A stretch of 64,000 nt of DNA from Dendrocalamus latiflorus (lineage: Eukaryota > Streptophyta > Magnoliopsida > Poales > Poaceae), in NCBI GenBank assembly GCA_017311315.1, contig CM029666.1:34172749-34236748 (forward strand). Direction: 5' to 3'. Below, piece after piece: positions 10,654 through 20,084 of this stretch; position 1 is the stretch's first letter; each line of letters opens with the position of its first letter. Below the pieces are notes generated by a model. The model was not told the origin of the DNA. It worked only from the letters and a program-made list of their open reading frames with translations, and did no database searches. A program made the translations under genes and the position numbers.

Positions 10654-11114
10654 TAATGATGTAGGCCTACATGTATGATTGAAATTTACGAAATGTCAAA
10701 TATCATTGTTCAACACTAAACTAAACTTTCTATACTAAAAATGGTAGTAAAATTTCTATACTACAAAATGTTCCATACTACAAAATGTATACTACATCTA
10801 CAATTTTTACTAACACCAATATTTCATCTAAATAATAGTGTAAATACAACCTAATTAACGAAAATACCTGGATCCAAATCGATGGAATAGCTTGGACTCC
10901 TTCTTCCTCCTTCACCTCCTCATTCAACCCTGTCCTCCTCTCCTTCTCTTCTCCCCTCCCCTCCTTTTCTTCCCCTCCCTCTCTTCTCCCCTTCTTTTCT
11001 TCCCCTTCCTCCTCTCTTCTTCTTCTCTCTGGCTCTCTGCGCAGAATGAGGGAAATGTGGTTCTCTGGGCAGAATGAGGGGTAGTGGGCGGCAGTCGGTG
11101 GATATCCACCCCTG

Positions 11115-11228
11115 TCGCCCTACCGTTAAGCGACTGAAATTGCAGTCGCTCAACCGTACAGCGACTGCAATTTCAGTCGCTCAACCGTACAGCGACTGCA
11201 TATATCGCCCAACGGTTCAGACATTCCC
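11115..11228. repeat. right subterminal GCGACTG/CAGTCGC array
   Basis: Tandem copies of ACAGCGACTGCA and TTTCAGTCGCTCAACCGT with ~31-bp spacing lie just inside the right TIR. Each pairs a GCGACTG with an inverted CAGTCGC. It is the counterpart of the array at 6361-6480. Confidence 0.7.
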
Positions 11229-11376
11229 ATTGTGTCGCCTCCCGGTTGGGCGAAAGGCAGAAGTCGCCCAATGGGGGGGCGACTGGAGACTATTTTTGTA
11301 AAAAAATTGTCGCGGGTATATTTATGTATTTTCGAATAAAAATCGGATTATCCGTACAAAAAATTCGGAGAGAGTG

Positions 11377-12207
11377 TGTGTGTGTGAACAACGAAGAAGA
11401 TCTTGGGTGTTTGCCTTCTCGTTGATTTTTTTTAAATCTAGGATTGTGCATTCTATTGAAAATTTTGTCCAAGATTTTCCTAGCATTAGCATGAGCAGTA
11501 AGAAGTCTGATGAGACTCCAGATTAGTTCTAGAGGTGGCGGCGTGGCATGTCACTGGCGTCTGCCGAGAGGTGGAAGTCACGTTCAGGTGCAACATATCC
11601 AGCGCACAAGCTCCTCCATCGGTGGCTTCAGGCGAGCGCGAATGTTGGCATTGAGACGTGCAGAGTCGAGGAGGACATTGATGGCACGAGATGTTTTCTT
11701 CTTTTTCTTTTGGTTTTGATAGGAACCAATCTCGTGTTTGCTACCGACGTTAAGTTGTGAGGCTCAGCCATGTAGCTGGAACACTGATGGGAACATCTAG
11801 GGAACAAGAAGCCGCATCCAATCCGGATAGCCTAATTTGCTCCAACCCAAGCCCTGCCTAGCTAGGCCCAGCTAGCCCAATCCAGACCCAGACTATACAT
11901 TGAAGGTCGAACACACCCTAACAAATCCTAGGCCTGGCCCATGACCAGCCCAACCTAAGGTCGAGTCCATCCTAACTTGGAAAATGCTCAATGGTTGGTG
12001 TTTATCATGTGCATGATCACATGGTTATCGACTATAGTTATTGTTAATTTGATGATATGCTGATCTTTTTTTCTCCTAGACGATATTCAGCTCGAGAAAA
12101 TTGCTTGCGCTGAAGCCCAAACTGCTGATCACTAGTGGATAGGATAGGCCCATGAGAAGTGGCCGAGGTGTGTGTTCATCCTTCCTTCTTGTTCTCGTGC
12201 ACACGCA
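11377..12207. other. no gene recognised between two transposon nests
   Basis: This starts with a short GT run next to the MULE target duplication. Frames at 11510-11760 are open on the plus strand but show no known domain. It probably represents the old host or repeat sequence into which the MULE inserted. Confidence 0.4.
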
Positions 12208-12448
12208 TTTAAAATAGACAACGTATCCTATACATTCAAGTTTAGAGTGCACTTACAGTGTACCCAACTAAAAAGTAACGAAAAATTCTAATAAAATTTC
12301 TACATGTATTCCATTGTATACTCCACCTATGTATATGATTCCAGGGGCGGACCCACAGGGTATGCCGGGTGGGCCACGGCATACCCTGGGGCCCAGCTGA
12401 ACTTACGACACCCCTGGGACAGCAGGCAGCACTCGGCGGCAATGGGGA

Positions 12449-12609
12449 TTGGGGATCCAAGGTTTGCTGCCGCAGCTGAAGTTGATCATGGCGCCCATCG
12501 GGGTGGAGGAGCTGAGGAGGCAGACGGTGGCCGTCGACACCTACTCCTGGCTCCACAAGGGCGCTCTCTCCTGTGGCGATCGCCTCTGCAAGGGCATGCC
12601 CACCTCTAG
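12449..12609 (+). pseudogene. EXO1: EXO1 exon 1 captured in hAT
   Basis: The frame reads GIQGLLPQLKLIMAPIGVEE, then AVDTYSWLHKGALSCGDR and LCKGMPTS: the XPG-N start of plant exonuclease 1, a 5'-3' nuclease of mismatch repair and recombination. A donor GT follows the AG of TCTAG at 12608-12609, where exon 1 should end. The initiator codon position reads TTG after an apparent one-base change (ATTGGGGATCC), so normal initiation is lost. Intron 1 sequence continues to 13354. The fragment holds only the first ~54 of several hundred residues, so no nuclease can be made from it. Confidence 0.85.
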
Positions 12610-13354
12610 GTCCCGCTCCCGCCCCCTCTTTCTTGGACCCAGGGAGAATAGCTTTAACCCCGATAGAGTTTCTCGATCCGTTCCTCCGGTTGCCAGAACC
12701 TAATCGACGGATCCAGGAAATGTAGTTTTTTGCGATGGATTTCGCACACAATCCCTCGACGTATTGGCAGCCGCTCGGAGTAATGGTCCCACCAATTCAA
12801 TTGCTTGGTCCAGTCATGGATTTCTTTATTTTGTTTTGTTGTTTGGATCCCGATTGGTGAAGCCCATTTAGGAGCTAGGATGTGGGGGGGTGGCGGCGGC
12901 GCTTTGCTTCGGATTCGTCAAGATTTTCCACGTTTTGTGGGGGAGATTTCTTGTTTGTGTTGTCTCAGGATTGCGGAGAGGAAATGTACTGCATTTGTTT
13001 TGCCCAAAGAGTGGCAGTACATTTACCGAATTTTGTTATCTGCCCGTGCCAGTATTTCTTGTATGCTTAGGCTGGATCCAAGAAACATATTTGGGGAAGA
13101 TCTGGCGTTGCTTTAGTTCCAAGGATACACCATTTTAATTCTTTGTTGGAAATAGTCTATTCACGAAAGTTTTATGAACATTAACATTAGCATTGCTGGC
13201 TTTTTTGTATTGGGATATCTATTGATACTCGGATGCCATGAAATCGTAATGCACAGGGCCATAGAATTACAAGTCCAATTCATTTTTACTTTTGGAGTTT
13301 AGCACTAAAAACTCACCTGTGTTATCCCCCCCCCCCCCCCGGAATTTGAACCAG

Positions 13355-13414
13355 GCATATCGAGTACTGCATGCATAGGGTGAACTTGTTGCGGCACCAT
13401 GGCGTGAAGCCAAT
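13355..13414 (+). pseudogene. EXO1: EXO1 exon 2, 5' part, broken by CACTA
   Basis: After an acceptor CAG at 13352-13354, the frame (completed by AG of exon 1) reads RHIEYCMHRVNLLRHHGVKP, the next block of EXO1. It stops at the AAT target site where the CACTA element begins at 13415. A run of about 15 C residues just upstream (13326-13340) lies in the intron close to the splice acceptor. Confidence 0.85.
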
Positions 13415-13447
13415 CACTACTACAGAAAGGCTAATAGTAGACGGCAA

Positions 13448-13735
13448 ATCACAGACGGTTTTGTGAAACCGTCTGTAATGTACACTATTACAGACGGTTT
13501 TAATTTGAAGGGCGTCTGTGGTATTTGTGGCGGGAAAAAGGAGTATCACAGACGGTTCTTACTGGATTATCACAGACGGTTTTTAATACAAACCGTCTGT
13601 GATAATCTGGGATTATCACAGACGGTTTTTTATTAACAACCGTCTGTGTTATTCGACTATCACAGACGGTTGTTGTTAAGAACCGTCTGTGTATGTTTAC
13701 AGACGGTTTTTAACAAGAACGGTCTGTGATGTCCC
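13448..13735. repeat. CACTA left subterminal hairpin array
   Basis: Repeated units of CACAGACGGTT, a 6-12-bp spacer and AACCGTCTGTG, each a small perfect or near-perfect hairpin. The motif is the presumed binding site for the element's TNPA-like protein, by analogy with En/Spm. Confidence 0.85.
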
Positions 13736-14006
13736 TTTGTCTGTCGTATCCTAGATCAGAGGTTAATATATAAGTACACATTGCTTCTAATAACTTAACT
13801 ACAGAACTACTGAGACAAGAGATCACAAATTTAAGGCAAATTTATTAATTTCAATTAGAGACAAATTTATTACAAAAGTCGCACAGGTACAGAGTTTCCC
13901 AGATTGTAATCTTTTGGGCTTCGTACGCTTCTTCTTCGACTTTGGGACTTGGAGGATCAGCCGCTGAATTCTCGAACGCTGTTAAGATTGCCCTTGTCCT
14001 CTGCAC

Positions 14007-14405
14007 TTACTCGTGCAGCCTGGGCAAATGATCAGCAGCATCCATCATGTCGTACATGATAGCATTAAAACATTCCTCACAATCTGCTGTTTCTGCATGA
14101 GCGGCAAGGCTATCCATCAGTCTGTGCAATGCGAGTAGAGCTTCTTCCGCATTGCGCACATTGTGGAGAAGAACCAGGGTGAGAGTTGTTTCCCTTTCTT
14201 GAGCGGCAGCGAGACGCCTCCGTCGACGGCGGAGGATCAGGTCAAGCTGACGGATGCAAGAAAGTCGGGGAAGGAGAGCAGGGCAGGTGCGGAGAAGCTG
14301 CTCCAGATGCAAATTGCTGGCCGCCTGTGTAAGGTTCCGGCCGAACAATTCGTGATGAACAGATGAGAGGAAGGAGATGATCACAAGAACAGTAGTAGAA
14401 GCCAT
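14007..14405 (-). CDS. 132-aa protein of unknown function inside CACTA
   Basis: The frame runs from ATG at 14405 to a stop at 14007 on the minus strand. Residues 1-20 (MASTTVLVIISFLSS) are hydrophobic and could be a signal peptide or anchor. The middle has a run of six Arg (LRRRRRRLAA), and the C-terminal half is helical and acidic with two Cys (DCEEC). A TATA-like TTAAATATGC lies about 50 bp upstream, and AT-rich sequence follows the stop. The gene sits between two blocks of CACAGACGG hairpins and points opposite to the transposase. I do not recognise the family. It may be a captured host gene or chance. Confidence 0.45.
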   Translation of the reverse strand: MASTTVLVIISFLSSVHHELFGRNLTQAASNLHLEQLLRTCPALLPRLSCIRQLDLILRRRRRRLAAAQERETTLTLVLLHNVRNAEEALLALHRLMDSLAAHAETADCEECFNAIMYDMMDAADHLPRLHE

Positions 14406-14603
14406 GTTGTATTGTATATTGTATTGTACGTACGTAGAAGACCTGGATTAGGAGCGCATATTTAACCTGTAGCACAAACGGTTCGTATACCCAAACATTA
14501 ATGATATAGACGCTTCGTATAACGATCGAGAGACGTTAATTAGACGATCGAAACACGAAGCGTTCTGGCATCGAAACACGCGCGAAGCAGTTCTGGTATG
14601 AAG

Positions 14604-14735
14604 CTTATGACAGACGGTTTTTAATAAAAAACCGTCTGTGATAATTCTTATCACAGACGGTTTTTAAGAAAAAACCGCCTGTGATAAGAATTATCACAGG
14701 CGGTTTGTTATTAAAAACCGTCTGTGATAATGACC
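14604..14735. repeat. second CACAGACGG hairpin block
   Basis: Three hairpins of the same type as the CACTA ends, but about 1.2 kb inside the element and just upstream of the transposase gene. Could be a promoter-proximal repeat array or the scar of an older insertion. Confidence 0.75.
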
Positions 14736-14906
14736 GGCATTTATTGCGCTGCTCAGACCGCATCTGTCTTCATTTCGATCCAGATCTAGCCACTGCTGCG
14801 CACTTTTTCACTCGGGAGGAAGCTAGGCGATTTCAGGCCAGTTAATTTGGTGGGAAGTGGCAGAGATTGAGCTTTGAAGATTCATACTTTGCTGGTTGCT
14901 CTAGAT

Positions 14907-17405
14907 ATGGTTAGTAATGCAATTTATTTTTTCTTTAATTGCATTACAATTTAGTTCTAAGTAATCAATGAGTGGTTTGAAGATGGTTAATTTGCAAAAT
15001 TGTTGGTTATATAATAGCTGTTGTGTTTGTAATATGAATCTAGCAAATAAAGTCTCAATATAATAAATGTGGCCGGTATATATGTAGTTATATATAATGA
15101 GTTAATCTAGATTTTAATACTAAGTTGTTATATATGTACGTAACGTAGGACCGAAGCTGGATGTATGCCGCGAGCCGTGTGAGTGAAGAGTACATTAATG
15201 GCGTTTCTGCTTTTATAAGAGCTGCCGAGGAGGATATGTTGAATAAGGGGGCAGAATATATGTGCTGTCCATGCACTGACTGCGAGAATGTGAAGATGTT
15301 TAAGAACCGAGGGCAAATTGAATCGCACTTGATTCGGAGGGGTTTCAAAAAGGATTATACGTGTTGGACCAGTCATGGCGAAGTGAATGATCATATGCCG
15401 CCGGATGACATCGCCGGTGAAGTGAATGATATGCCCCCGGATGACATCGCTTGTGAACTGAATGACATGCCGCCGGCTGATGTCGATTGTGGCTCGGATT
15501 CGGATAGGTTGCACGATGATAATCTGGATCAGATGCTTCGCGATGTTGAAGAGAACTATGATGAGAGAGAGTATGTTAAATTCCGTGGCTTGATGGAGGA
15601 CTCAGAGAAACCTTTGTACACGGGATGCAAGTACACGAGGTTGTCGGCCGTGCTTGAACTGTTGAAATTGAAGGCAAGCAACGGTTGGTCGGACAAGAGT
15701 TTCACGGCGCTGCTAGGTCTTTTAGCGGACATGCTTCCGGAGGGAAATGAGTTGCCTAAAACCACGTATAAAGCCAAGAAGGTTCTTTGTCCGTTGGGAA
15801 TGGAAGTAGAAAGAATACATGGATGCCCGAACGATTGTATCCTCTACCGTAAAGAGTATGCAAACATGCATGTATGTCCGGTGTGCAACGCATCCCGATA
15901 CAAACGTAACAATCAATCAGATGATGGCGAGGGAACAGAGGCGAAGAAAGGACCTCCTGCTAAGGTGGCATGGTATTTTCCTATAATTCCCCGTTTGAAA
16001 AGGTTTTTTGCAAATCCAAAGGAGGCAAAACTGCTGATTTGGCACTCGGAGGAGCGCAAGAAGGATGGAATGATAAGACACCTTGCTGATTCCGCGCAGT
16101 GGAGAAACATCGATAGGAGTTTTGCAGAGTTCGGTGCAGAACCAAGGAATATAAGGTTTGGACTGAGTACAGATGGAATGAATCCTTTCAGTAGCATGAG
16201 CAGCCGACATAGCACATGGCCCGTGACTCTCTGCATCTATAACCTTCCTCCTTGGTTGTGTATGAAGCGAAAGTATATTTTGCTGTCGATACTTATCCAA
16301 GGGCCAAAACAACCTGGGAATGATATCGATGTGTTCCTAGCACCGTTGGTGGAAGATCTAAAAGTAATGTGGAATGAAGGGGTACAGGTATGGGATGCGT
16401 ACAAACGAGAGAACTTCACTCTGCGCTCCTTATTGTTCTGCACCATAAATGATTATTTTGCCCTTGGTAACCTATCGGGCCATAGTACAAAAGGTGCCAA
16501 AGCTTGTACTCACTGTTTAGATGGTACCGAGAGTGTGTGGCTGAGACACTCACGCAAAACCGTCTACATGCGTCACCGCCGGTTCCTTCGGAGGGCTCAC
16601 CCATACCGCAAGATGAAGAAACAATTTGACGGAGAGAAGGAAGATGGTTCAGCTCCAAGGCATTTAAGGGGACGCGAGGTTTATGATATGCTTAAGGATT
16701 TAGATGTTGTCCTCGGAAAGGGACGTAAATTGAGGGCTCATGAGAAGAACACCTGGAAGAAGAGATCAATATTTTGGGACTTACCTTATTGGGAGTACCT
16801 AGATGTTCGGCACTGCATCGACGTCATGCACGTAGAAAAGAATGTGTGCGACAGCTTGATTGATCTCTTACTGAACATCCGTGATAAAACAAAGGACGGT
16901 GTCAACGCACGGCTTGACTTGGCTGACATGGACATCAGGCCTGAGTTAGCACCGACAAGCACTGATAATGGACGAACGTACCTTCCCCCTGCGTGTTACA
17001 CTCTGTCCAAGGCTGAGAAAACAGAACTATGTGGTTTTCAAGATCCCCTTATTTCGCTGCCGTTGGGTGCATCTCCCACAGGTGAAGGTTGACAAGTACG
17101 GTGTCACGACCGTGGACCTCCAACGTGTCGGGTACAAAGACGAACCATTCGTACTCGCCAATCAAGTTGTTCAAGTTTTCTATGTAACCGACCCGGCAAA
17201 TAAGAAACGCCATGTAGTTCTTCATGGAAAAAGGAGAATTGTCGGAGTGGAGAATGTAGTGGACGAGGAGGAATACAATCAATTTGACGAGTTACCTCCT
17301 TTTGGAAATGGCATAAGGGTCGACGATGTACAACGTGACGAATCTAGTTACGTACGCATTGATCATGATGAAGGGTTAATTTTTAAAGGAAATAAGCAAG
17401 TACAA
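14907..17405 (+). pseudogene. TNP2-like CACTA transposase, internally deleted
   Basis: Exon 1 is only the start codon (ATG 14907-14909, donor GT follows). Exon 2 opens at 15149 after an acceptor and reads DRSWMY, the usual start of TNP2/TNPD proteins. Residues 1-80 hold the transposase-associated Cys/His domain (YMCCPCTDCEN), followed from about residue 330 by the Transposase_21 core (WPVTLCIYNLPPWLCMKRKY, DYFALGNLSGHSTKGAKAC, WDLPYWEYLDVRHCIDVMHV). The frame ends at 17092, shortly after LSKAEKTELC. The shifted frame from ~17030 to 17405 continues with the C-terminal domain (WVHLPQVKVDKYGVT, ANQVVQVFYVTDP). The middle, several hundred residues in relatives, is deleted at about 17030. Confidence 0.85.
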
Positions 17406-17689
17406 TAAGAATGTATATGTGAAAATGTGTGACAATTAATTTTGAGATGTACATGTGAAAATGTGTGATGTAGTCAATTTTGAGATGTATATGTGAAAAT
17501 GTGTGACAAAATGTACATATGTGAAAATGTGTGACAAAATGTATATGTGATGTATTTGAGAATGACAAAATGTATGAAGAAATACACTGTGTTAATGCAG
17601 CTGGTTGGTGTTGATTATGAATGCAGCTGTTTGGTGGTTGATATGAATGCTGTGTAGTTATTGGTGTTTTCGTAATAAGAGCCGGGAAG

Positions 17690-17865
17690 GGCTTATCACA
17701 GACGGTTCTAAACTTAGAACCGTCTGTGAAAGTAAATTATCACAGACGGTTCTAAACTTAGAACCGTCTGTGAAAGTAAATTATCACAGACGGTTCAACA
17801 CTTAGAACCGTCTGTGATATGATATCACAGACGGTTCTAAACTTAGAACCGTCTGTGATAATCTC
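17690..17865. repeat. third CACAGACGG hairpin block
   Basis: Four hairpins with the arm TTCTAAACTTAGAA between CACAGACGG and CCGTCTGTG, in near-identical tandem units of about 45-50 bp. It lies between the transposase and the protease gene. The unit differs in its loop from the end arrays, so it amplified separately. Confidence 0.8.
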
Positions 17866-17894
17866 CCTTCATATACCCTCTCGCTAGGGTTTTC

Positions 17895-18200
17895 TTGTGC
17901 GCCTGCAGTTATTCGATTAGATCTAAATCCCGAGCCCGTCGTCGCCGCCTCCTCCCCGAGCCCTCGCCGGCCGCCTCCCCGGACGAAGACGTCGCCCCAG
18001 CCTCCTCCTCCGTCGCCGCCTCCTCGAGCCCGTCGCCTCCTCCTCCTCCGTCGCCGCCGCCTCCTCCTCCTCAGTCGCCGCCTCCCCGAGCCCGTCGCCT
18101 CCTCCTCCCTGAGCCCATCGCCTCCTCCTCCTGCGTCGCCGCCTCCTCCTCCTCCGTCGCCGCCGCCGCCTCCTCCTTCGTCGCCGCCTCCTCCTTCCTC
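17895..18200 (+). other. GCC-rich leader-like block of the protease gene
   Basis: A run of CCTCCTCCTCCGTCGCCG-type sequence follows AGGGTTTTC at 17886-17894. It stays open in more than one frame because of its composition (Ser/Pro/Ala-rich). It resembles the 5' leader of a grass gene and precedes the ULP1-like exons, so it may be that gene's first exon or UTR. No protein domain is visible. Confidence 0.4.
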
Positions 18201-18500
18201 AGTATGCTTGATGCTTCATACTTAGGGTTATGGTTGATGCTTGATGCTTACTGTTATGGTATATGCTTACTGTATATTCATGTTTGTTATGCTTACTGTT
18301 AGGGTTTAGGGTTGATGTTTCATGCTTCATACTTAGGGTTATGGTTGATGCTTGATGCTTACTGTTATGCTTGATGCTTACTGTATATTCAAGTTTGTTA
18401 TGCTTACTGTTAGGGTTTAGGATTGATGCTTGATGCTTCATACTTAGGGTTATGGTTGATGCTTCATACTGTATATTCAAGTTTGTTATGCTTACTGAGA
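18201..18500. repeat. 111-bp tandem repeat with telomere-like words
   Basis: CTTAGGGTTATGGTTGATGC recurs at 18221, 18332 and 18443, a constant 111-bp step, about 2.6 copies. Units also contain TTAGGGTTTAGG. The repeat falls in what would be the first intron of the protease gene. Confidence 0.75.
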
Positions 18501-18551
18501 TTGCCTGTGGGATTTACAGTTGCTCGATGATGATAAAATCATATACTGAGA

Positions 18552-19327
18552 TTGGACCCACAATTGGTCGCCAAGACTACCATCGACGTGGAGGCATCCC
18601 TCGTCGAGAGGTACATTGCATCAGGCCTGCTCAGTTGCCGCAATAAGGACTATGTACTTATGCCCTTCAATCAGAGCTTTCATTGGATTTTAATAGTAAT
18701 TGTACCAAAATGGAACAAGGTATATTACCTTGATTCCCTAAGTAAGAATAAAATGGACTTCACAGTTGTCAGCCAAGTAATCGATAGGTAAGCACATATT
18801 CCCCATACATATCTACATTGTACTCTTTCTTTCCTTCCGAATGATTAAGGTTAACCTTTTCGAATTACGTAGGGCGTTCGCGATGTACATTGAAAAGGGA
18901 GGTGACTCGAAGCGCGGGGCCAACGGCCTGCTGACACATGTTCGAGATTTTAAGGTATTCGCTATTTCACATTAATTAATCCTATGCAACAGATGGTACT
19001 AATGCCTTTTGAACTAACACATTCCATTTTTTGCAGTGCCACCAGCAGCAGCCGGGCAACACATGTGGATACTACGTTTGCCAACATATGGAACTACTCC
19101 TCGATTCCTCGAGGATCACCAATTCCAAGGTTTGTCAATCTTCCCATAATTACTTCATACTTATCGCGTTACATATATACGCACATTGATATTCCTATCG
19201 ATAGGCTGTGTCAATCCCGTCAACTGCATTGAAACAGTCTGAGCTTGGAGGGATTCAATCAGAGTTGGCGTTCTTTTTGCTGACTCAAGTCATACAGCCA
19301 GGAGGACGGTTCCACTGCGCACCATGA
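18552..19327 (+). pseudogene. ULP1-like C48 cysteine protease, 5' truncated
   Basis: Four exons splice cleanly: to 18787, 18873-18954, 19037-19129 and 19205-19327 (TGA). All introns are GT/AG and the frame stays open throughout. The catalytic set of ULP1 SUMO/ubiquitin-like proteases is present: His in NQSFHWILIVI, Asp in VYYLDSLS, Gln and Cys in QQPGNTCGYYVC. Upstream of 18552 all near frames meet stops (18528, 18534) and no plausible ATG or acceptor restores the N-terminus. About 178 residues remain. ULP1-like genes are known passengers of plant CACTA and MULE elements. The active-site region is intact, but a start is missing. Confidence 0.75.
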
Positions 19328-19629
19328 TTTCTTATTGGTCTTATCACTAAGTGTAAATGCAGTGTAGATCTTTTGTAACTGTGCATTTGTTAATGAATAT
19401 TTCAGTTCAATTCAATTAATTCATTTGCGAAATGGATGCATGCTTTATGTCTGTGAGATGAAGTGCGATGTCAATTGGATGTTTTGTCTGCGAAATGTAC
19501 CTGAAAGCAAATGAGATGTGTGAATTGTATGTTTTTTGTCTGTGATTATCTGCTTGTTTCAGAGGGCATGGCTAGCATTTCCTGAGGCTAGCCAATAAAC
19601 AGAAATAGATTCTGCTAGGGGGGGAGGAA

Positions 19630-20008
19630 TATCACAGACGGTTTTCAATGAAAAGCCGTCTGTGATTATCGGATATCACAGACGGTTTTTCATTACAACC
19701 CGTCTGTGATTATCCGATATCACAGACGGTTGTTTATTAAAAACCGTCTGTGATTATCGGATATCACAGACGGTTTTTTATTAAAAACCGTCTGTGATTA
19801 TCCAATATCACAGACGGTTTTTAATAAGAAACCGTCTATGATATCGGATAATCACAGATGGGTTGTAATGAAAAACCGTCTGTGATATCCGATAATCACA
19901 GACGGTTCGAAAACCGTCTGTGATAACTTGGATTATCACTGACCCATTATTTCAGACGGTTCAGAAAACCGTCTGTGATGACGTTTCTGAACTGTCTGTA
20001 ATACTGTT
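19630..20008. repeat. CACTA right subterminal hairpin array
   Basis: Seven or more CACAGACGGTT...AACCGTCTGTG hairpins separated by ATTATCGGATAT, leading to the terminal TTTTCTGTAGTAGTG. Counterpart of the left array. Confidence 0.85.
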
Positions 20009-20024
20009 TTCTGTAGTAGTGAAT

Positions 20025-20084
20025 TCTTGTATTTGATGGAGGTCTTCTGCCAATTAAGAGCGAACAAGAGACAAAACGTGCAAG
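20025..20084 (+). pseudogene. EXO1: EXO1 exon 2, 3' part, after CACTA
   Basis: Immediately after the right AAT duplication, the frame resumes LVFDGGLLPIKSEQETKRAR and meets a GT donor at 20085, where exon 2 should end. Joined across one copy of AAT it continues the codon left open at 13414, which shows the CACTA cut this exon. Intron 2-like sequence follows to the hAT end. Confidence 0.85.

Larger units (their letters stand above)
6221..11366 (-). mobile_element. Mutator-like element (MULE) with long TIRs
   Basis: A 5146-bp element bounded by near-identical inverted repeats (6221-6360 and 11229-11366) starting GAATTTTTTGTA. It is flanked by a perfect 10-bp direct repeat GGAGAGAGTG at 6211-6220 and 11367-11376; MULEs normally make 9-11-bp duplications. 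It encodes a MuDR-type transposase on the minus strand, plus two small frames near the left end. The perfect duplication and closely matching TIRs mean the insertion is not ancient. The transposase has one in-frame stop, so the copy is probably not autonomous now. Confidence 0.92.
13415..20021 (+). mobile_element. CACTA (En/Spm-type) element, 6.6 kb
   Basis: The ends are CACTACTACAGAAA and its inverse TTTTCTGTAGTAGTG, flanked by the 3-bp duplication AAT (13412-13414 and 20022-20024). Typical CACTA subterminal hairpin repeats (CACAGACGGTT...AACCGTCTGTG) fill both ends. Contents in order: a 132-aa minus-strand gene, a TNP2-like transposase with an internal deletion, a GCC-rich block, a tandem repeat, and a ULP1-like protease gene. 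It inserted in exon 2 of the EXO1 fragment, so it is younger than the hAT. Confidence 0.92.

Noticed and set aside
17895..18302. Ser/Pro/Ala-rich 135-aa frame
   Set aside because: Simple CCTCCT repeats and runs into the tandem repeat; more likely leader or first-exon DNA of the protease gene than a separate protein.
13448..20008. Regularly spaced CACAGACGG repeats resembling a CRISPR array
   Set aside because: Units are self-complementary hairpins with short, similar loops, sit inside CACTA termini, and the DNA is plant nuclear; no cas genes.
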